Below are positions 26,450-36,100 of a DNA stretch of 64,000 bases, piece after piece. The position numbers and the translations under genes are program-made. Position 1 is the first letter of the stretch. Every line of letters starts with the position of its first letter. This stretch comes from Lachnospiraceae bacterium (GTDB lineage: Bacteria > Bacillota > Clostridia > Lachnospirales > Lachnospiraceae). Under the pieces are notes generated by a model. That model was not told where the DNA came from. It saw only the letters and a program-made list of their open reading frames with translations, and did no database searches. Where the stretch lies: the NCBI GenBank assembly GCA_015056815.1, contig SVFN01000002.1:62001-126000 (forward strand). Direction: 5' to 3'.

Positions 26450-28738
26450 TTATTTTACTGTAACTTTAATGGTCTGGATTCCCTTGTCGCCTGCTTTCGC
26501 ATATACGAACGTGGATCCTTTTCCGACTGCTGTGATGGTTCCGTCCGGTGTCACTTTTGCAACACTGGTATCTACGGAATACCACTGCAGTTTATAGGAA
26601 GGTGTCGTTGTCACTTCTACTTTTTGAGAACCACCGACTGCCAGATTCACACTGTCGGTATCTGCTTTCATGGTTACTTTCATCGTACCTTCCGCATATT
26701 TTACAAAGTTTGCCATACGGCTGTTATCAGACTTTGCGTCCGCCAGAATACGGTTCGCACTTCCTAAGATCGTGGAATATCTGAGTCTCTGTGCATCCGT
26801 CATAAGGACATTTTCTGCCAGCTCGGAAAGTCTTGCCACGGTACCTTCGATTTCTGTTTTGCTTGCGATCTTTGCGATCGGATGATAATTGGTCACAGAC
26901 GGATCCGAATTATACGCATCAATGATCGTATTGTACTGTTTCGTTGTGATCGGAATCATACCGCCGTGACATCCGACATCACCGCCGGTGCGTCCATAGC
27001 CATCTGCCACCTTTGACACACTGTTTGGCTGCGAAAGGTCTGTCGTCGTATAAGGCTCGTAACGGATGGACATATTGCCGTAGTTGTCGATCATGACACA
27101 CCACTCATCCCTGTCGATGAATTTAAACATCGTAGGTCCTTCGTGATAGGTGGTTGTGCCTGTGCCGCCAAACTGAAGCACATCCTGTTCGATTCCCGTA
27201 AAGTGATCGCCTACGCTGCTGTTTTTGTACCAGTTATAAACGATCTCCGCTCTCTTGATATCATTTGTGTTATTCGGGATATTTGACAGATCACTCAGCT
27301 CTTCATAGGTTTTTCCATCCAGCTCGTACGGTGTGATCACCTTCGGATCATAATAATCCCAGACGCGACCGTCTCTTACTTTACCGGCAGCATCCGCCCA
27401 GGTACCGTCCGCTTTCTGTGTGACTTCCACCCATTCACCGCTCTCAGCATCCTTCACTACATGTGTCCACTCAATGGAAGGATCAAACACCGTTGTCGAA
27501 TACTGCATTTCTTCATGGTTGTTGGTCTCATCCTTTACCACTCTGTAGAGAGTCTTGTAATCGGTCCAGTTACCGTTTTCATCTTCACCGCCTACCCAGA
27601 TCATAGAGGTGTCGATATTACCGTATCCGCTGTTGCTTCCTTTTCCACTTGCACCGTATTTTTCATAGAACGGCTCGTTCTCATAAAGCATGGTCGGTCC
27701 GAATTCTTTAAAGTCATAAGTCTCGTTACAATAGAGACGATCTCTGGAAGATCCGTCATCATCCGTTCTGGATGACCAGTATACCAGATAGTTATCCTTC
27801 GCAGGATTGTAGATTGCTTCCGGAGCCCATGCCATATCGGAATGAACTTCCGTACCTACATCGATCCAGCGTCTTGTCCAGTTCACAAAATCATCTGTCT
27901 CATAGACAAACAGACTCTGGCTGGCATAATTGGAATCCGCACATCTTCCCCAGTTTCCTACGACATTGTTGGCAAGATTGCTCTCTGCTCCATAGTTTTT
28001 GGAATGTGTATTCAAGTCGGTGGCCAGGATCCAGTATTTGCCGTTATCGCTGCCGTCCTTTAATTCGCCTTTGATCAGATACGGATCGCGGATACCCTGA
28101 TCCTTACCCTCAAACGGGAACAATACAGATGCATCGCCGGTGGTCGTCTCACTGATGTCCACACCGTCTTTGATCTTGTAGTTTACACTCTTCGGACCCG
28201 CTTTTTCAATATAATTGATATAATCTTTACCGGTCAGGAAAAGCGGCTGCGCGCCATTGACCGCTGTCCAGTTCAGTCCATCCTCACTCAGGAAGAAATG
28301 TACCTGCTGTACATCCACGTTATTCGGACACATGAAGCAGACATACAAATATCCTGCAAGGTCATCATCCCCCGGCTCTGCCGCAATGATCATCGGGAAA
28401 TCCTTCGTCTGTGTCTCACCATCCTGTGTAATGGATGCTGTCAGTGTAAAGTGATAATTTCCCTCACCCACCTTCGGTCTGTTGATCTTTAATACGTTAC
28501 CGTCTACATATACATAATTCGGATTCGCATCTCCTACGCTGTAGGTAATCTCCTGCCCGCTGAGCTTTGCCGTCAGCTTCAGGTCTTCCTTTAACCACTG
28601 ATGCTGTGTGGAAGCCGGTACTTTCAGCTTCTCAATATTTGCAGTTGCCGCATTCGCGTTAACCTGTCCAAGCGGTGATACCAGAAGTGCTCCAGCCATA
28701 CAAAATGCAATCGTTTTATTTAAACCTGATCTTTTCAT
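26450..28738 (-). CDS. Secreted GH43-type glycoside hydrolase with Big domain
   Basis: A 762-aa secreted protein. A signal peptide (1-31, ending NANA) is followed by a beta-rich region, then a five-bladed propeller of the GH43 type. Candidate catalytic acids are the Asp in GIRDPYLIKG, the pKa-setting acid near DMAWAPEAIYNP and the Glu of YHEGPTMFKF. Substrate-contact strands include YWILATDLN and SLFVYETDDFVNWT. The C-terminus is a Big_2 immunoglobulin-like domain ending in IKVTVK. Likely action is on arabinose- or xylose-containing plant polysaccharide; the exact bond cannot be set. No LPXTG motif is seen, so release or non-covalent wall binding is likely. Confidence 0.82.
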   Translation of the reverse strand: MKRSGLNKTIAFCMAGALLVSPLGQVNANAATANIEKLKVPASTQHQWLKEDLKLTAKLSGQEITYSVGDANPNYVYVDGNVLKINRPKVGEGNYHFTLTASITQDGETQTKDFPMIIAAEPGDDDLAGYLYVCFMCPNNVDVQQVHFFLSEDGLNWTAVNGAQPLFLTGKDYINYIEKAGPKSVNYKIKDGVDISETTTGDASVLFPFEGKDQGIRDPYLIKGELKDGSDNGKYWILATDLNTHSKNYGAESNLANNVVGNWGRCADSNYASQSLFVYETDDFVNWTRRWIDVGTEVHSDMAWAPEAIYNPAKDNYLVYWSSRTDDDGSSRDRLYCNETYDFKEFGPTMLYENEPFYEKYGASGKGSNSGYGNIDTSMIWVGGEDENGNWTDYKTLYRVVKDETNNHEEMQYSTTVFDPSIEWTHVVKDAESGEWVEVTQKADGTWADAAGKVRDGRVWDYYDPKVITPYELDGKTYEELSDLSNIPNNTNDIKRAEIVYNWYKNSSVGDHFTGIEQDVLQFGGTGTTTYHEGPTMFKFIDRDEWCVMIDNYGNMSIRYEPYTTTDLSQPNSVSKVADGYGRTGGDVGCHGGMIPITTKQYNTIIDAYNSDPSVTNYHPIAKIASKTEIEGTVARLSELAENVLMTDAQRLRYSTILGSANRILADAKSDNSRMANFVKYAEGTMKVTMKADTDSVNLAVGGSQKVEVTTTPSYKLQWYSVDTSVAKVTPDGTITAVGKGSTFVYAKAGDKGIQTIKVTVK

Positions 28739-28762
28739 TTTGTTTACCTTTCTTTTTTATGT

Positions 28763-28803
28763 TTCGGAAACGGGCACAAAGCATTTTATGCCCCGTTTCC
28801 GAA
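28763..28803 (-). terminator. Strong hairpin between LamG and GH43 genes
   Basis: TTCGGAAACGGGCA pairs almost perfectly with TGCCCCGTTTCCGAA. On the minus strand it is followed by an A-rich stretch rather than a T-run, so it may be an RNA-stabilising or partial termination element in one transcript, not a full terminator. Confidence 0.5.
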
Positions 28804-28824
28804 TATCATTCTTGTCGCTTAAGA

Positions 28825-31755
28825 TTATTTTACCTTAACGGTAGAAGCCTGACCTTTTTTCTTAAACAACTTAGCGTATGCTTTCTTCTGTTTCTTAGGA
28901 ACCTTGATCACAGCCTTCTTGGAGATACCTTTCAGGGCATTCTTGCCTACTTTCTTCAAAACAGTTGACTTCACTGTGATCTTTTTCAGATTCTTACATC
29001 CGTAGAACGCATTCTTGCCGATGATCTTAACACCTTCAGGGATCGTTACGGATTTGATCTTCTTATTGTTCTTAAACGCATTTGCCGCAACAGCTGTTAC
29101 CTTATAAGTAACGCCACTCTTCGTGATCTGGGCAGGTACAGCCACAGATTTTGCTTTCTTATTGTTTACCTTTGTATATTCGATCTCCGGAGTTGCTGCA
29201 CTTGCATTCGTTACTTTGAAGCTTGCATCGCCGGATTCGATCGTCGTACCAACTTCTGCCGGTTTTACTTCAACCGAAGGTGCCGGTGTCGGTACCGGTG
29301 CAGGAGCCGGCGTATCTGCTTCGATCGTGATCGCCGTTGTGTACTCTTTTTCAAAACCTTCCATGGCTTTTGAGTTGGAAGTTACGATTGCCATAACCGC
29401 AACCTTGCCGCTTCCTAAAGCGGTAACCTTACCATCTTTGTAAGTAGCTACGGAATCATCACTGGAAAGATAAGTAACCTCTACAAAATCCTTGATGCTG
29501 TCAGGGATTGTGATCAGCTGCTCGCTTGCACCTTTCTTAAGTGTAAGTGTTGCTGCAGGAGCCTCGATCTGTGAAAACGGATCTGCATAAGCCTCTGTAT
29601 AGGTCATATTGTAAATAGCGTTGTCAAGTGCTTCCTGTGCCTCTTTTGCATCCTGATAAGTTTTGGCAGCCTTAGCCAGTGCGATCGCTGCTTCCAGTCT
29701 GTTCTTTCCGCTTTCGGTCGCATATGTGGTATCCACTGCTTCTCCTTCTGCTGTCAGACTTGCAATGTCGATAACCGAAACCGGCACATCCAGAGTGTAA
29801 GAGCCCTTAGCGCCTTCCTTATCGATCTTAGCGGTTACCGCGATCGTTGTCTCACCGTTTGCAACACCTTTTACTTTACCGTCTGCTGTCACGGTTGCAA
29901 CAGTTTCCTGTGCAGACTTATAAGTATATGTTACATCTGCTGCTGTCACACCTTCCGGAAGAACAGGTGTGATGGTTGTCTCTTCACCGATCAGTAAGTT
30001 GACATCATCCGCTTTGATTCCATTAAAGGTAAGTATATCACCTTCTGTCATTTCATAATTTAATCCTGTCTCATACAGATAAGCAATTTCCGCTTCTGTG
30101 ATCGGTCCGTTATAGATCTTCACATCATCTGCAAGACCAGGGAACTCAGGATCCCAGTAGTTAACACCGACATATACTTCCTGATTTTCGCCGTCCAGAG
30201 GATTCACACCCTTATTCTGTGTGCCGATCTTTTTGCCGTCAATGTATAAGGTTGTCTTGCCTTCCTCACCCACGATGGTCACAAAGTTCCATTTGTCCTT
30301 TGTAAGAGTAGGTGTTGCAAACGTGGTATGTGACATGCTGTTGGAAGCACTGTATCCCCAGAATTTCAAAACGTTGGATCCGCTCTTATTGCCGGCCATT
30401 CCGATCCACTCCTCAGGGCTGTTGGTTCCAAGGAAGAAACCTGCACACTGATTTTCCGAGAAAGTTCCTGTAGGCTTAAACCAGCCGGATACCGTAAACG
30501 TTTTACCGATATTCTTCTGATTCAGTTCAATACCGTAATCACCCAGTACAACCGCGCCGCCTACCTGACCGACTTCATAGCTGACATCTCCTGTCCACTC
30601 ACTCAGTCCGGTTATGATCGCTGTACCGTTATTACCACCCGTTACTGTGTTTTCCAATGAGTTGTCAAAAGGAAACTCTGCGATCAGATCTGCTGACTCA
30701 ACACCGTTCACATTAGACTGAACCATAACTTCAGTCTCTGCTGTCTTCGTTGTTTCACCCAGCTTGACAGTCGCTGTAATTTTCGTCTTACCGGCTTTGA
30801 TACCGGTAACGGTTCCGTCTTGTGCCACTGTTGCGATCGATGCATCATCACTTGTATAAGCAATGGTCGCTCCGGCTTCTTTTACCACATCCGGCACTAC
30901 CAGATTCACATTGCCTGTCTGCTCTGTTAAAAGATTCAGTGTCGCATCCGCAGACACACCTTTTTCCGCCAGAACTTTTTCCGGTGTAAACGAAGGATCA
31001 TAAAGTGTTAAAATCTCCGCCTCCGTCAGCTTCTCATCGTATACCTTCAACTCATCTACGAGACCCGGAAAGCAAGGATCCCAGTTATTTACACCTACAT
31101 AAATATCCTGATTCTCGCCATCCAGCGGGTTCGTTGCTTCTGTTGCCGTGCCCGCTTTCTCACCATTGATATACACAACCGATTCTCCGTCTTTTCCTGC
31201 GATAACCACATGATTCCACTCATTCTGTATAAGCTTCGGTGTCGCATAGGTCTTCCAGTTGACATTATTATCAGCCGAATCATTTGACCACCATTTGAGA
31301 GTAGAGCCATCACCATTATCCTGTCCGGCAAGTCCCAGCCACTTTTCAGGATTATGATAGCCAAGGAAAAGAGGACCACACTGATTGGTAGCGACATTCG
31401 CTGTAGGTTTGGCCCAAATGGAAACCGTATACTCTTTTCCCAGATTTGTATGATTTAATTTTAATCCATATCCCGCATCCAGTTTTAATGCCTTGCCTTC
31501 CTTACCGGCATCATCATATGTGACGTCACTCCCATATGCTCCGAGGCCTTTGACAATTGCAGTTGCCGCATCACTCTCATCTTCTGTGTTTTTCAGGGAA
31601 TCCTCGAAGGAATAGGATGCAACCAGACTGCTATCTGATGCTGTATCAGCCGTAATGTTTTTATCTGCTTTGCCGGTCACTGCTGCAGGTGCCTGGATGG
31701 ATGTCATGACCATTGCGCCTGCCAGAAGGGCAGAAACTAATTTTTTTGAATACAT
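28825..31755 (-). CDS. Secreted multi-domain protein: LamG, Big_2, BspA-like repeats
   Basis: About 976 aa from the ATG at 31755, chosen because AAAGGAGAG precedes it and a signal peptide follows directly (MYSKKLVSALLAGAMVM). Two concanavalin/LamG-like modules are clear, each with the pattern of an ENQDIYVGVNNWDP- or ENQEVYVGVNYWDP-type strand and a final EIAYLYE/EILTLYD helix. Big_2-type domains separate and follow them, then a helical linker and a C-terminal BspA-like leucine-rich repeat (VTIPEGVKIIGKNAFYGC) and a Lys-rich end. There is no catalytic module. It sits between two GH43 genes, so it probably binds the polysaccharide or the wall for them. Confidence 0.8.
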   Translation of the reverse strand: MYSKKLVSALLAGAMVMTSIQAPAAVTGKADKNITADTASDSSLVASYSFEDSLKNTEDESDAATAIVKGLGAYGSDVTYDDAGKEGKALKLDAGYGLKLNHTNLGKEYTVSIWAKPTANVATNQCGPLFLGYHNPEKWLGLAGQDNGDGSTLKWWSNDSADNNVNWKTYATPKLIQNEWNHVVIAGKDGESVVYINGEKAGTATEATNPLDGENQDIYVGVNNWDPCFPGLVDELKVYDEKLTEAEILTLYDPSFTPEKVLAEKGVSADATLNLLTEQTGNVNLVVPDVVKEAGATIAYTSDDASIATVAQDGTVTGIKAGKTKITATVKLGETTKTAETEVMVQSNVNGVESADLIAEFPFDNSLENTVTGGNNGTAIITGLSEWTGDVSYEVGQVGGAVVLGDYGIELNQKNIGKTFTVSGWFKPTGTFSENQCAGFFLGTNSPEEWIGMAGNKSGSNVLKFWGYSASNSMSHTTFATPTLTKDKWNFVTIVGEEGKTTLYIDGKKIGTQNKGVNPLDGENQEVYVGVNYWDPEFPGLADDVKIYNGPITEAEIAYLYETGLNYEMTEGDILTFNGIKADDVNLLIGEETTITPVLPEGVTAADVTYTYKSAQETVATVTADGKVKGVANGETTIAVTAKIDKEGAKGSYTLDVPVSVIDIASLTAEGEAVDTTYATESGKNRLEAAIALAKAAKTYQDAKEAQEALDNAIYNMTYTEAYADPFSQIEAPAATLTLKKGASEQLITIPDSIKDFVEVTYLSSDDSVATYKDGKVTALGSGKVAVMAIVTSNSKAMEGFEKEYTTAITIEADTPAPAPVPTPAPSVEVKPAEVGTTIESGDASFKVTNASAATPEIEYTKVNNKKAKSVAVPAQITKSGVTYKVTAVAANAFKNNKKIKSVTIPEGVKIIGKNAFYGCKNLKKITVKSTVLKKVGKNALKGISKKAVIKVPKKQKKAYAKLFKKKGQASTVKVK

Positions 31756-31907
31756 AAGTTCTCTCCTTTTTCTTATTTTGATATCCGCCATACTTTTTAC
31801 GATCGAAACGGATATGATTTTACTGATTTTGTTTCTTATTTCTATCAGGAAACTGACCCGGTTCTTTTTCGCCATTCCGTTTCATTTTCCCTTTTGTCAT
31901 TTCCGGA

Positions 31908-33965
31908 TCACTCTTTCATTTTAAGTTCTTCTTTCTTCTCCTCCAGCTTATCGAGTGCATCGGAGAAATCTTCGTCCAGTACAGTGATCTTGATCTCATC
32001 CGTCCTTTTATTTCCAAGATATGTATAAGAAACCTGCAGTTTCTTTTCTCCCGGTGTCTTCATATCAACGGAAGAAGCATTGGTTGTGAAATTCGTGATC
32101 TTCACAAGGCTCTCATCTTTTAAACGCAGCTGCAGCTGAATATCTTTTACTTTCAGCTTCTCACCAACCTTGTAAACCGTCTTGGTCTTTAATGCACTTA
32201 CCTTGTCGATCTGTTTCGCGGTATTGTCTCCCACATAGAAGGTCGCATCGTTTACATTGGGATCTTTTGATACTCCGATCACGCCGCCCTTTGTGCTGGT
32301 CAGGAAATACCCCGGATAAGCCGTGCTCTCAAATGAAACTCCGTTCTCATCACCGTTTAACCCTTCATAGGTCTTAAAGGTCTGCTGCTTTGCCTGCAGA
32401 TCGGCAGTCGTCACTTTCCCCTTCGTGCAAAGGGATGCCTTATCCCCATCATAGTACTGGGAAAGAACTACTTTCATTTCACCGCCGATCTCTTCGACCG
32501 CCAGATGAAGTCCCGGCTTATCATTGGACTCAATGGATACGGTATCCTCTGCCGTCGTCTGTGTCGTCAGATCCACCAGTGACTGCTTGATCTCCCACTC
32601 TGCGCTGTCGGCATCCGCCCCGAAATCCGCAAATACTTTCTTACCATGGATCGGATAATCCGCATCGTTACAGGTATTCTGAAACGCTTCATGTGTCAGA
32701 TAATTCCCGGTGCTGTCCTTGATCGTGGACGCTGTACCGGCAAGTCCCGTCGCAGTCTTTTTGATCGGATCGATGCTTCCGTCTTCATTGAAGACTAACT
32801 CCTCGCAACATGCCACACGACGATAACCGCTTCCTAAAGGAAGGACTCCGTCATGATAAACAAAATAAGATTTTCCTTTAAAATTAAACACTGCCATGTG
32901 ATTGGTATTGGCAGAAGTGGAAGGCTCCTGAATGATGCTTCCGAATTTCCACTCGTTACTTGTGATATCATCCGTCGTTGCATATGCCATGCATTCTCTC
33001 CAGGAGTAGGCAAAAAACATATAATACGGTCCGTAATAGTTACCGTTCTCATCCTGTCTTCTATAATAGTAAGGCGCTTCCGTAAACTGGGCATTGCCGG
33101 AAATCTCTTTTCCTTCATAATCCTTGCCGTTATAAACATTGCTAAGCCCGTTCATCACACCTACTGCAATATCATAATCGCTGCCAAAGCCAACTGAATA
33201 ATGGTTGATGGATGCCTCTCCATCTCCGTCTCTGTCCTTTAAGGCGATCATATAATTCTCACTGTCCGGATCATTCTCCAGCTCGCAGTTGAAGAAACGG
33301 GTATTTCCCCATCCAAGATAGATATGCTCTTCACCTGTCTCATCTGTCTCGATCCATCCGGTCGGATCGATATCCTCCCAGGTATGCGCCACATTGCTGC
33401 CCGCAATAGAACCGGTATCCTTATCCCGCACTAAGGGCTGACCGATATCCACAAACGGTCCCTCCGGCTTATCTGCCACTGCCACTCCGATGGACTTACC
33501 GCTTCCGTATTTGGAGTTTGCCTCCGTACAATAATAGAAATAATATTTTCCATTACTGCCTTTGAGTGTCTGTGCCGCCCAACACTGCACACCATCCGCT
33601 GCCCAGCTGATGTCGCTTCCCTTCATGATGGTGCTCTCATACTCCCAGTTCTCCATATCCGTGGATGAATAACATCTCCAGTCCGGCATCCGGTAATTGT
33701 CGCCTGTCGAAGCATCATGCCCCACATAACAGTAGACTTTATCGCCGTCTACCAGAATAGAAGGATCGCCGCCATAAAGGATGTTGCCATCACCATCAAA
33801 TCCCAGCATGGGATTGGTCGAGGTACTCTTATCCAGCACTTTGGACTTAAGCGCTCCTGCCTTTTCCTGACCGATCAGCTTGCTGCCCGCTGTTGCAAAT
33901 TCCTGCCCCAGAGGAACGAACAGCACTGCTGCCGCCAAAATACACACCAATAGCTTCTTTTTCAT
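31908..33965 (-). CDS. Secreted GH43 glycoside hydrolase with trefoil-like and Ig-like C-terminus
   Basis: A 685-aa secreted enzyme. The signal peptide is residues 1-26. The GH43 propeller (about 50-390) shows the catalytic base in YGGDPSILVDGDKVY, a middle acid near the SWAADGVQCWAAQ strand and the general acid in FTEAPYYYRR, with NHMAVFNFKGKSYFVYH typical of family arabinosidases and xylosidases. A beta-trefoil-like region follows (about 400-570, LHLAVEEIGG and GVSFESTAYPGYFL), then an Ig-like domain and a charged helix. It is the first gene of a three-gene secreted locus that lacks any transporter or regulator. Confidence 0.85.
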   Translation of the reverse strand: MKKKLLVCILAAAVLFVPLGQEFATAGSKLIGQEKAGALKSKVLDKSTSTNPMLGFDGDGNILYGGDPSILVDGDKVYCYVGHDASTGDNYRMPDWRCYSSTDMENWEYESTIMKGSDISWAADGVQCWAAQTLKGSNGKYYFYYCTEANSKYGSGKSIGVAVADKPEGPFVDIGQPLVRDKDTGSIAGSNVAHTWEDIDPTGWIETDETGEEHIYLGWGNTRFFNCELENDPDSENYMIALKDRDGDGEASINHYSVGFGSDYDIAVGVMNGLSNVYNGKDYEGKEISGNAQFTEAPYYYRRQDENGNYYGPYYMFFAYSWRECMAYATTDDITSNEWKFGSIIQEPSTSANTNHMAVFNFKGKSYFVYHDGVLPLGSGYRRVACCEELVFNEDGSIDPIKKTATGLAGTASTIKDSTGNYLTHEAFQNTCNDADYPIHGKKVFADFGADADSAEWEIKQSLVDLTTQTTAEDTVSIESNDKPGLHLAVEEIGGEMKVVLSQYYDGDKASLCTKGKVTTADLQAKQQTFKTYEGLNGDENGVSFESTAYPGYFLTSTKGGVIGVSKDPNVNDATFYVGDNTAKQIDKVSALKTKTVYKVGEKLKVKDIQLQLRLKDESLVKITNFTTNASSVDMKTPGEKKLQVSYTYLGNKRTDEIKITVLDEDFSDALDKLEEKKEELKMKE

Positions 33966-34277
33966 TTTCCCTTCTCCTTTCTTGTTTTTTGATAAAGCAC
34001 AAAACGCCTTACCAAAACAAAGCTACGTATATTAGTGTACTTTATTTTATTTTAAAAGAAAATAGAATATTTTACGATGTTTGTTTAATTTTTACATCTT
34101 TCACACGTGTTTTTCCTTTTTCTTTCACATTTTGAATATTTTATACAAATGAATCCTCTATATTTATAGCTATTTGCCCAATAATGTGCTGTGCACTTCG
34201 CACAATTTGGTCTTTTTATTACTTTAAAACAATACTTTAGTACCATGTTTATCCGTTTTTCCTTCTTTGCTCTAAAG
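33966..34277. other. AT-rich spacer before the GH43 locus
   Basis: This stretch holds the promoter region of the GH43 locus but I cannot place a convincing -35/-10 pair. A minus-strand frame (34085-34246) would encode a short Cys-containing peptide ending CERKRKNTCERCKN, with no good ribosome site. I do not call it a gene. No cre-type site is obvious. Confidence 0.5.
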
Positions 34278-34324
34278 CAAAAAAACCGGATAAACATATG
34301 TTTCCCGACATACGTTTATCCGGT
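34278..34324 (-). terminator. Terminator after trpD
   Basis: ACCGGATAAACGTATGT pairs with ACATATGTTTATCCGGT, a 17-bp stem with one mismatch-type wobble and a short loop. On the minus strand it is followed by TTTTTTGC. It starts 22 bp after the trpD stop. Confidence 0.9.
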
Positions 34325-34345
34325 ATCTCTTTTCTATTCTTATGA

Positions 34346-35359
34346 TCACCGGCTGACACTGATGATTTTTTCCAGTGTGTCAAGTGCCTTCCCCGAATCG
34401 ATCAGTTCTGCCGCAAGCTTTACTCCATCCGCAAAGCTTTCTGCCTTCCCGGCAATATACAGACCGGCTCCGGCATTCATCAAAACCGCATTCCGCTTAT
34501 GTCCTTTCTCCCCGGAAAGAATATCTCGCGTGATCTGTGCATTCTCCTCAGGAGTCCCTCCCACAAGATCCGCTTTCTCGCAGCGTTCAAATCCAAACTG
34601 CTCCGGTGTGATCACATAAGATTTATACCATCCGTCTTTAAACTCACAGACCGTCGTCGGAGCACTTAAAGAAATCTCATCCAGCTTATCCTGTCCGTAC
34701 ACGACCATGCCCCGCTTCACTCCGAGATTGATCAGAACCTGCGCCAAAGGCTCTACCAGATACTCATCATATACACCCAAAAGCTGCATCTTAGGACTTG
34801 CCGGGTTCGTAAGCGGTCCCAGAATATTAAACACCGTACGGAATCCCAGTTCTTTGCGGATTGCCCCCACATATTTCATCGAGCTGTGATATTTTTGTGC
34901 AAAGAAGAAACACATTCCGGCTTTCTCAAGCAATTCCACACACTTTGCGGGATCCTGTTCGATATTGACGCCAAGTGCTTCCAGACAGTCTGCTGTACCG
35001 CATTTGGAAGATGCCGCCCTGTTTCCATGTTTCGCCACCTTCGCTCCGCCTGCCGCACAGACGATAGCCGATGTCGTGGAGATGTTAAAGCTGTGTGCAT
35101 TATCACCGCCTGTTCCCACGATCTCCAAAACGTCCATCCCCGTCTCTACCTTCGTGGCATGATCTCGCATCGCTGCCGCACAGCCCGCGATCTCGTCCGT
35201 CGTCTCCGCCTTCGCGCTCTTGGTGGAAAGCGCTGCTAAAAATGCTGCGTTCTGTGTCGGCGAAGTCTCACCGCTCATGATCTCATTCATAACGGAATAC
35301 GCTTCCTCATATGTGAGATCTTCTTTGTTCACAATCTTTACAATTGCCTCTTTGATCAT
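34346..35359 (-). CDS. trpD: Anthranilate phosphoribosyltransferase
   Basis: A 337-aa enzyme that transfers a phosphoribosyl group to anthranilate. The PRPP-binding loop [17 protein letters not shown], the [21 protein letters not shown] stretch (in parts) and the conserved GPLTNPA are all present. Length is normal. No other tryptophan gene is in the window; its start overlaps the VanZ-like gene end as ATGA. A lone trpD may supply tryptophan synthesis encoded elsewhere or be a relative acting on another aromatic amine, but the active-site motifs look like true TrpD. Confidence 0.92.
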   Translation of the reverse strand: MIKEAIVKIVNKEDLTYEEAYSVMNEIMSGETSPTQNAAFLAALSTKSAKAETTDEIAGCAAAMRDHATKVETGMDVLEIVGTGGDNAHSFNISTTSAIVCAAGGAKVAKHGNRAASSKCGTADCLEALGVNIEQDPAKCVELLEKAGMCFFFAQKYHSSMKYVGAIRKELGFRTVFNILGPLTNPASPKMQLLGVYDEYLVEPLAQVLINLGVKRGMVVYGQDKLDEISLSAPTTVCEFKDGWYKSYVITPEQFGFERCEKADLVGGTPEENAQITRDILSGEKGHKRNAVLMNAGAGLYIAGKAESFADGVKLAAELIDSGKALDTLEKIISVSR

Positions 35360-35976
35360 TGGTTCATCCTCCTGTAAATTGTCTCTTTCTCAAACTGTTC
35401 GAAATGACCAATCCCCCCTGACGCATAATATCCCTTCTGTCCTTTCAGGACAGCCCTCACACAACATGACAACGCAAAGCCGAGCATACCGCCCAGTACG
35501 TTATTAAAAATATCATCCAGTTCAAACAGACCGATCCTAAACGCCAGTTGAACTGCTTCCACAAAAAAGCTGAACAGAAAGCACAATGTGAAGACCCTGA
35601 GTGCTTTCCATCTGCCGTTAATCAGATACCCAAGACCGTTTCCGAAAAGTACAAACGCAAGGATATTGAACAGGATCTGCCGGATCCAGAATTCACTGTG
35701 TGTCGCTGCGAATTTGCGATAGGAATAAAACAGTTCCAGCTCATAGCGCGCTTCGCCCGCCTCACTTCTGCTAAACAGCGCCGCATACAAAAAGAAGACT
35801 GTGCTGAAAAAAAGTGTCAGAAACACACTCCACTTGATCAGCCCCTGTCCCAGTTTCTCATCATTACAGTTACAAAGTACAAACCGTTCAAAAACTCCGC
35901 ATCCAATCATGATCAAAAGCATCATCGATACTGAAAACACCGCATGACTATATACATAACTATATAATTGTTCCAT
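35356..35976 (-). CDS. VanZ-like membrane protein
   Basis: A 206-aa protein with about five hydrophobic helices. The diagnostic VanZ pattern is in the last third: helix [21 protein letters not shown] followed by [12 protein letters not shown] (acidic-x-x-Q before, D-D-x-x-N-x-x-G after). VanZ-family proteins are linked to resistance to teicoplanin and lipoglycopeptides, but most are of unknown function. Coupled to trpD by a 4-bp overlap. A TTAGGAAAT ribosome site precedes the ATG. The 124-bp gap before it shows no clear promoter. Confidence 0.8.
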   Translation of the reverse strand: MEQLYSYVYSHAVFSVSMMLLIMIGCGVFERFVLCNCNDEKLGQGLIKWSVFLTLFFSTVFFLYAALFSRSEAGEARYELELFYSYRKFAATHSEFWIRQILFNILAFVLFGNGLGYLINGRWKALRVFTLCFLFSFFVEAVQLAFRIGLFELDDIFNNVLGGMLGFALSCCVRAVLKGQKGYYASGGIGHFEQFEKETIYRRMNQ

Positions 35977-36100
35977 TCTTATTTCCTAACCGGCTGTGAT
36001 GGTCCAAAATCTGCTTAAAAAGCATACTCACTTTTGTTCCGAACGATCACGCCAAACCAACATCAGACAATTGCAACTATATGCGGAAGATAATCTCTGT

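Noticed and set aside
34085-34297. Cys-containing 70-aa minus-strand frame
   Set aside because: Its first codons are the stem of the trpD terminator, no ribosome site is present at the inner ATG, and the composition follows the AT-rich DNA.
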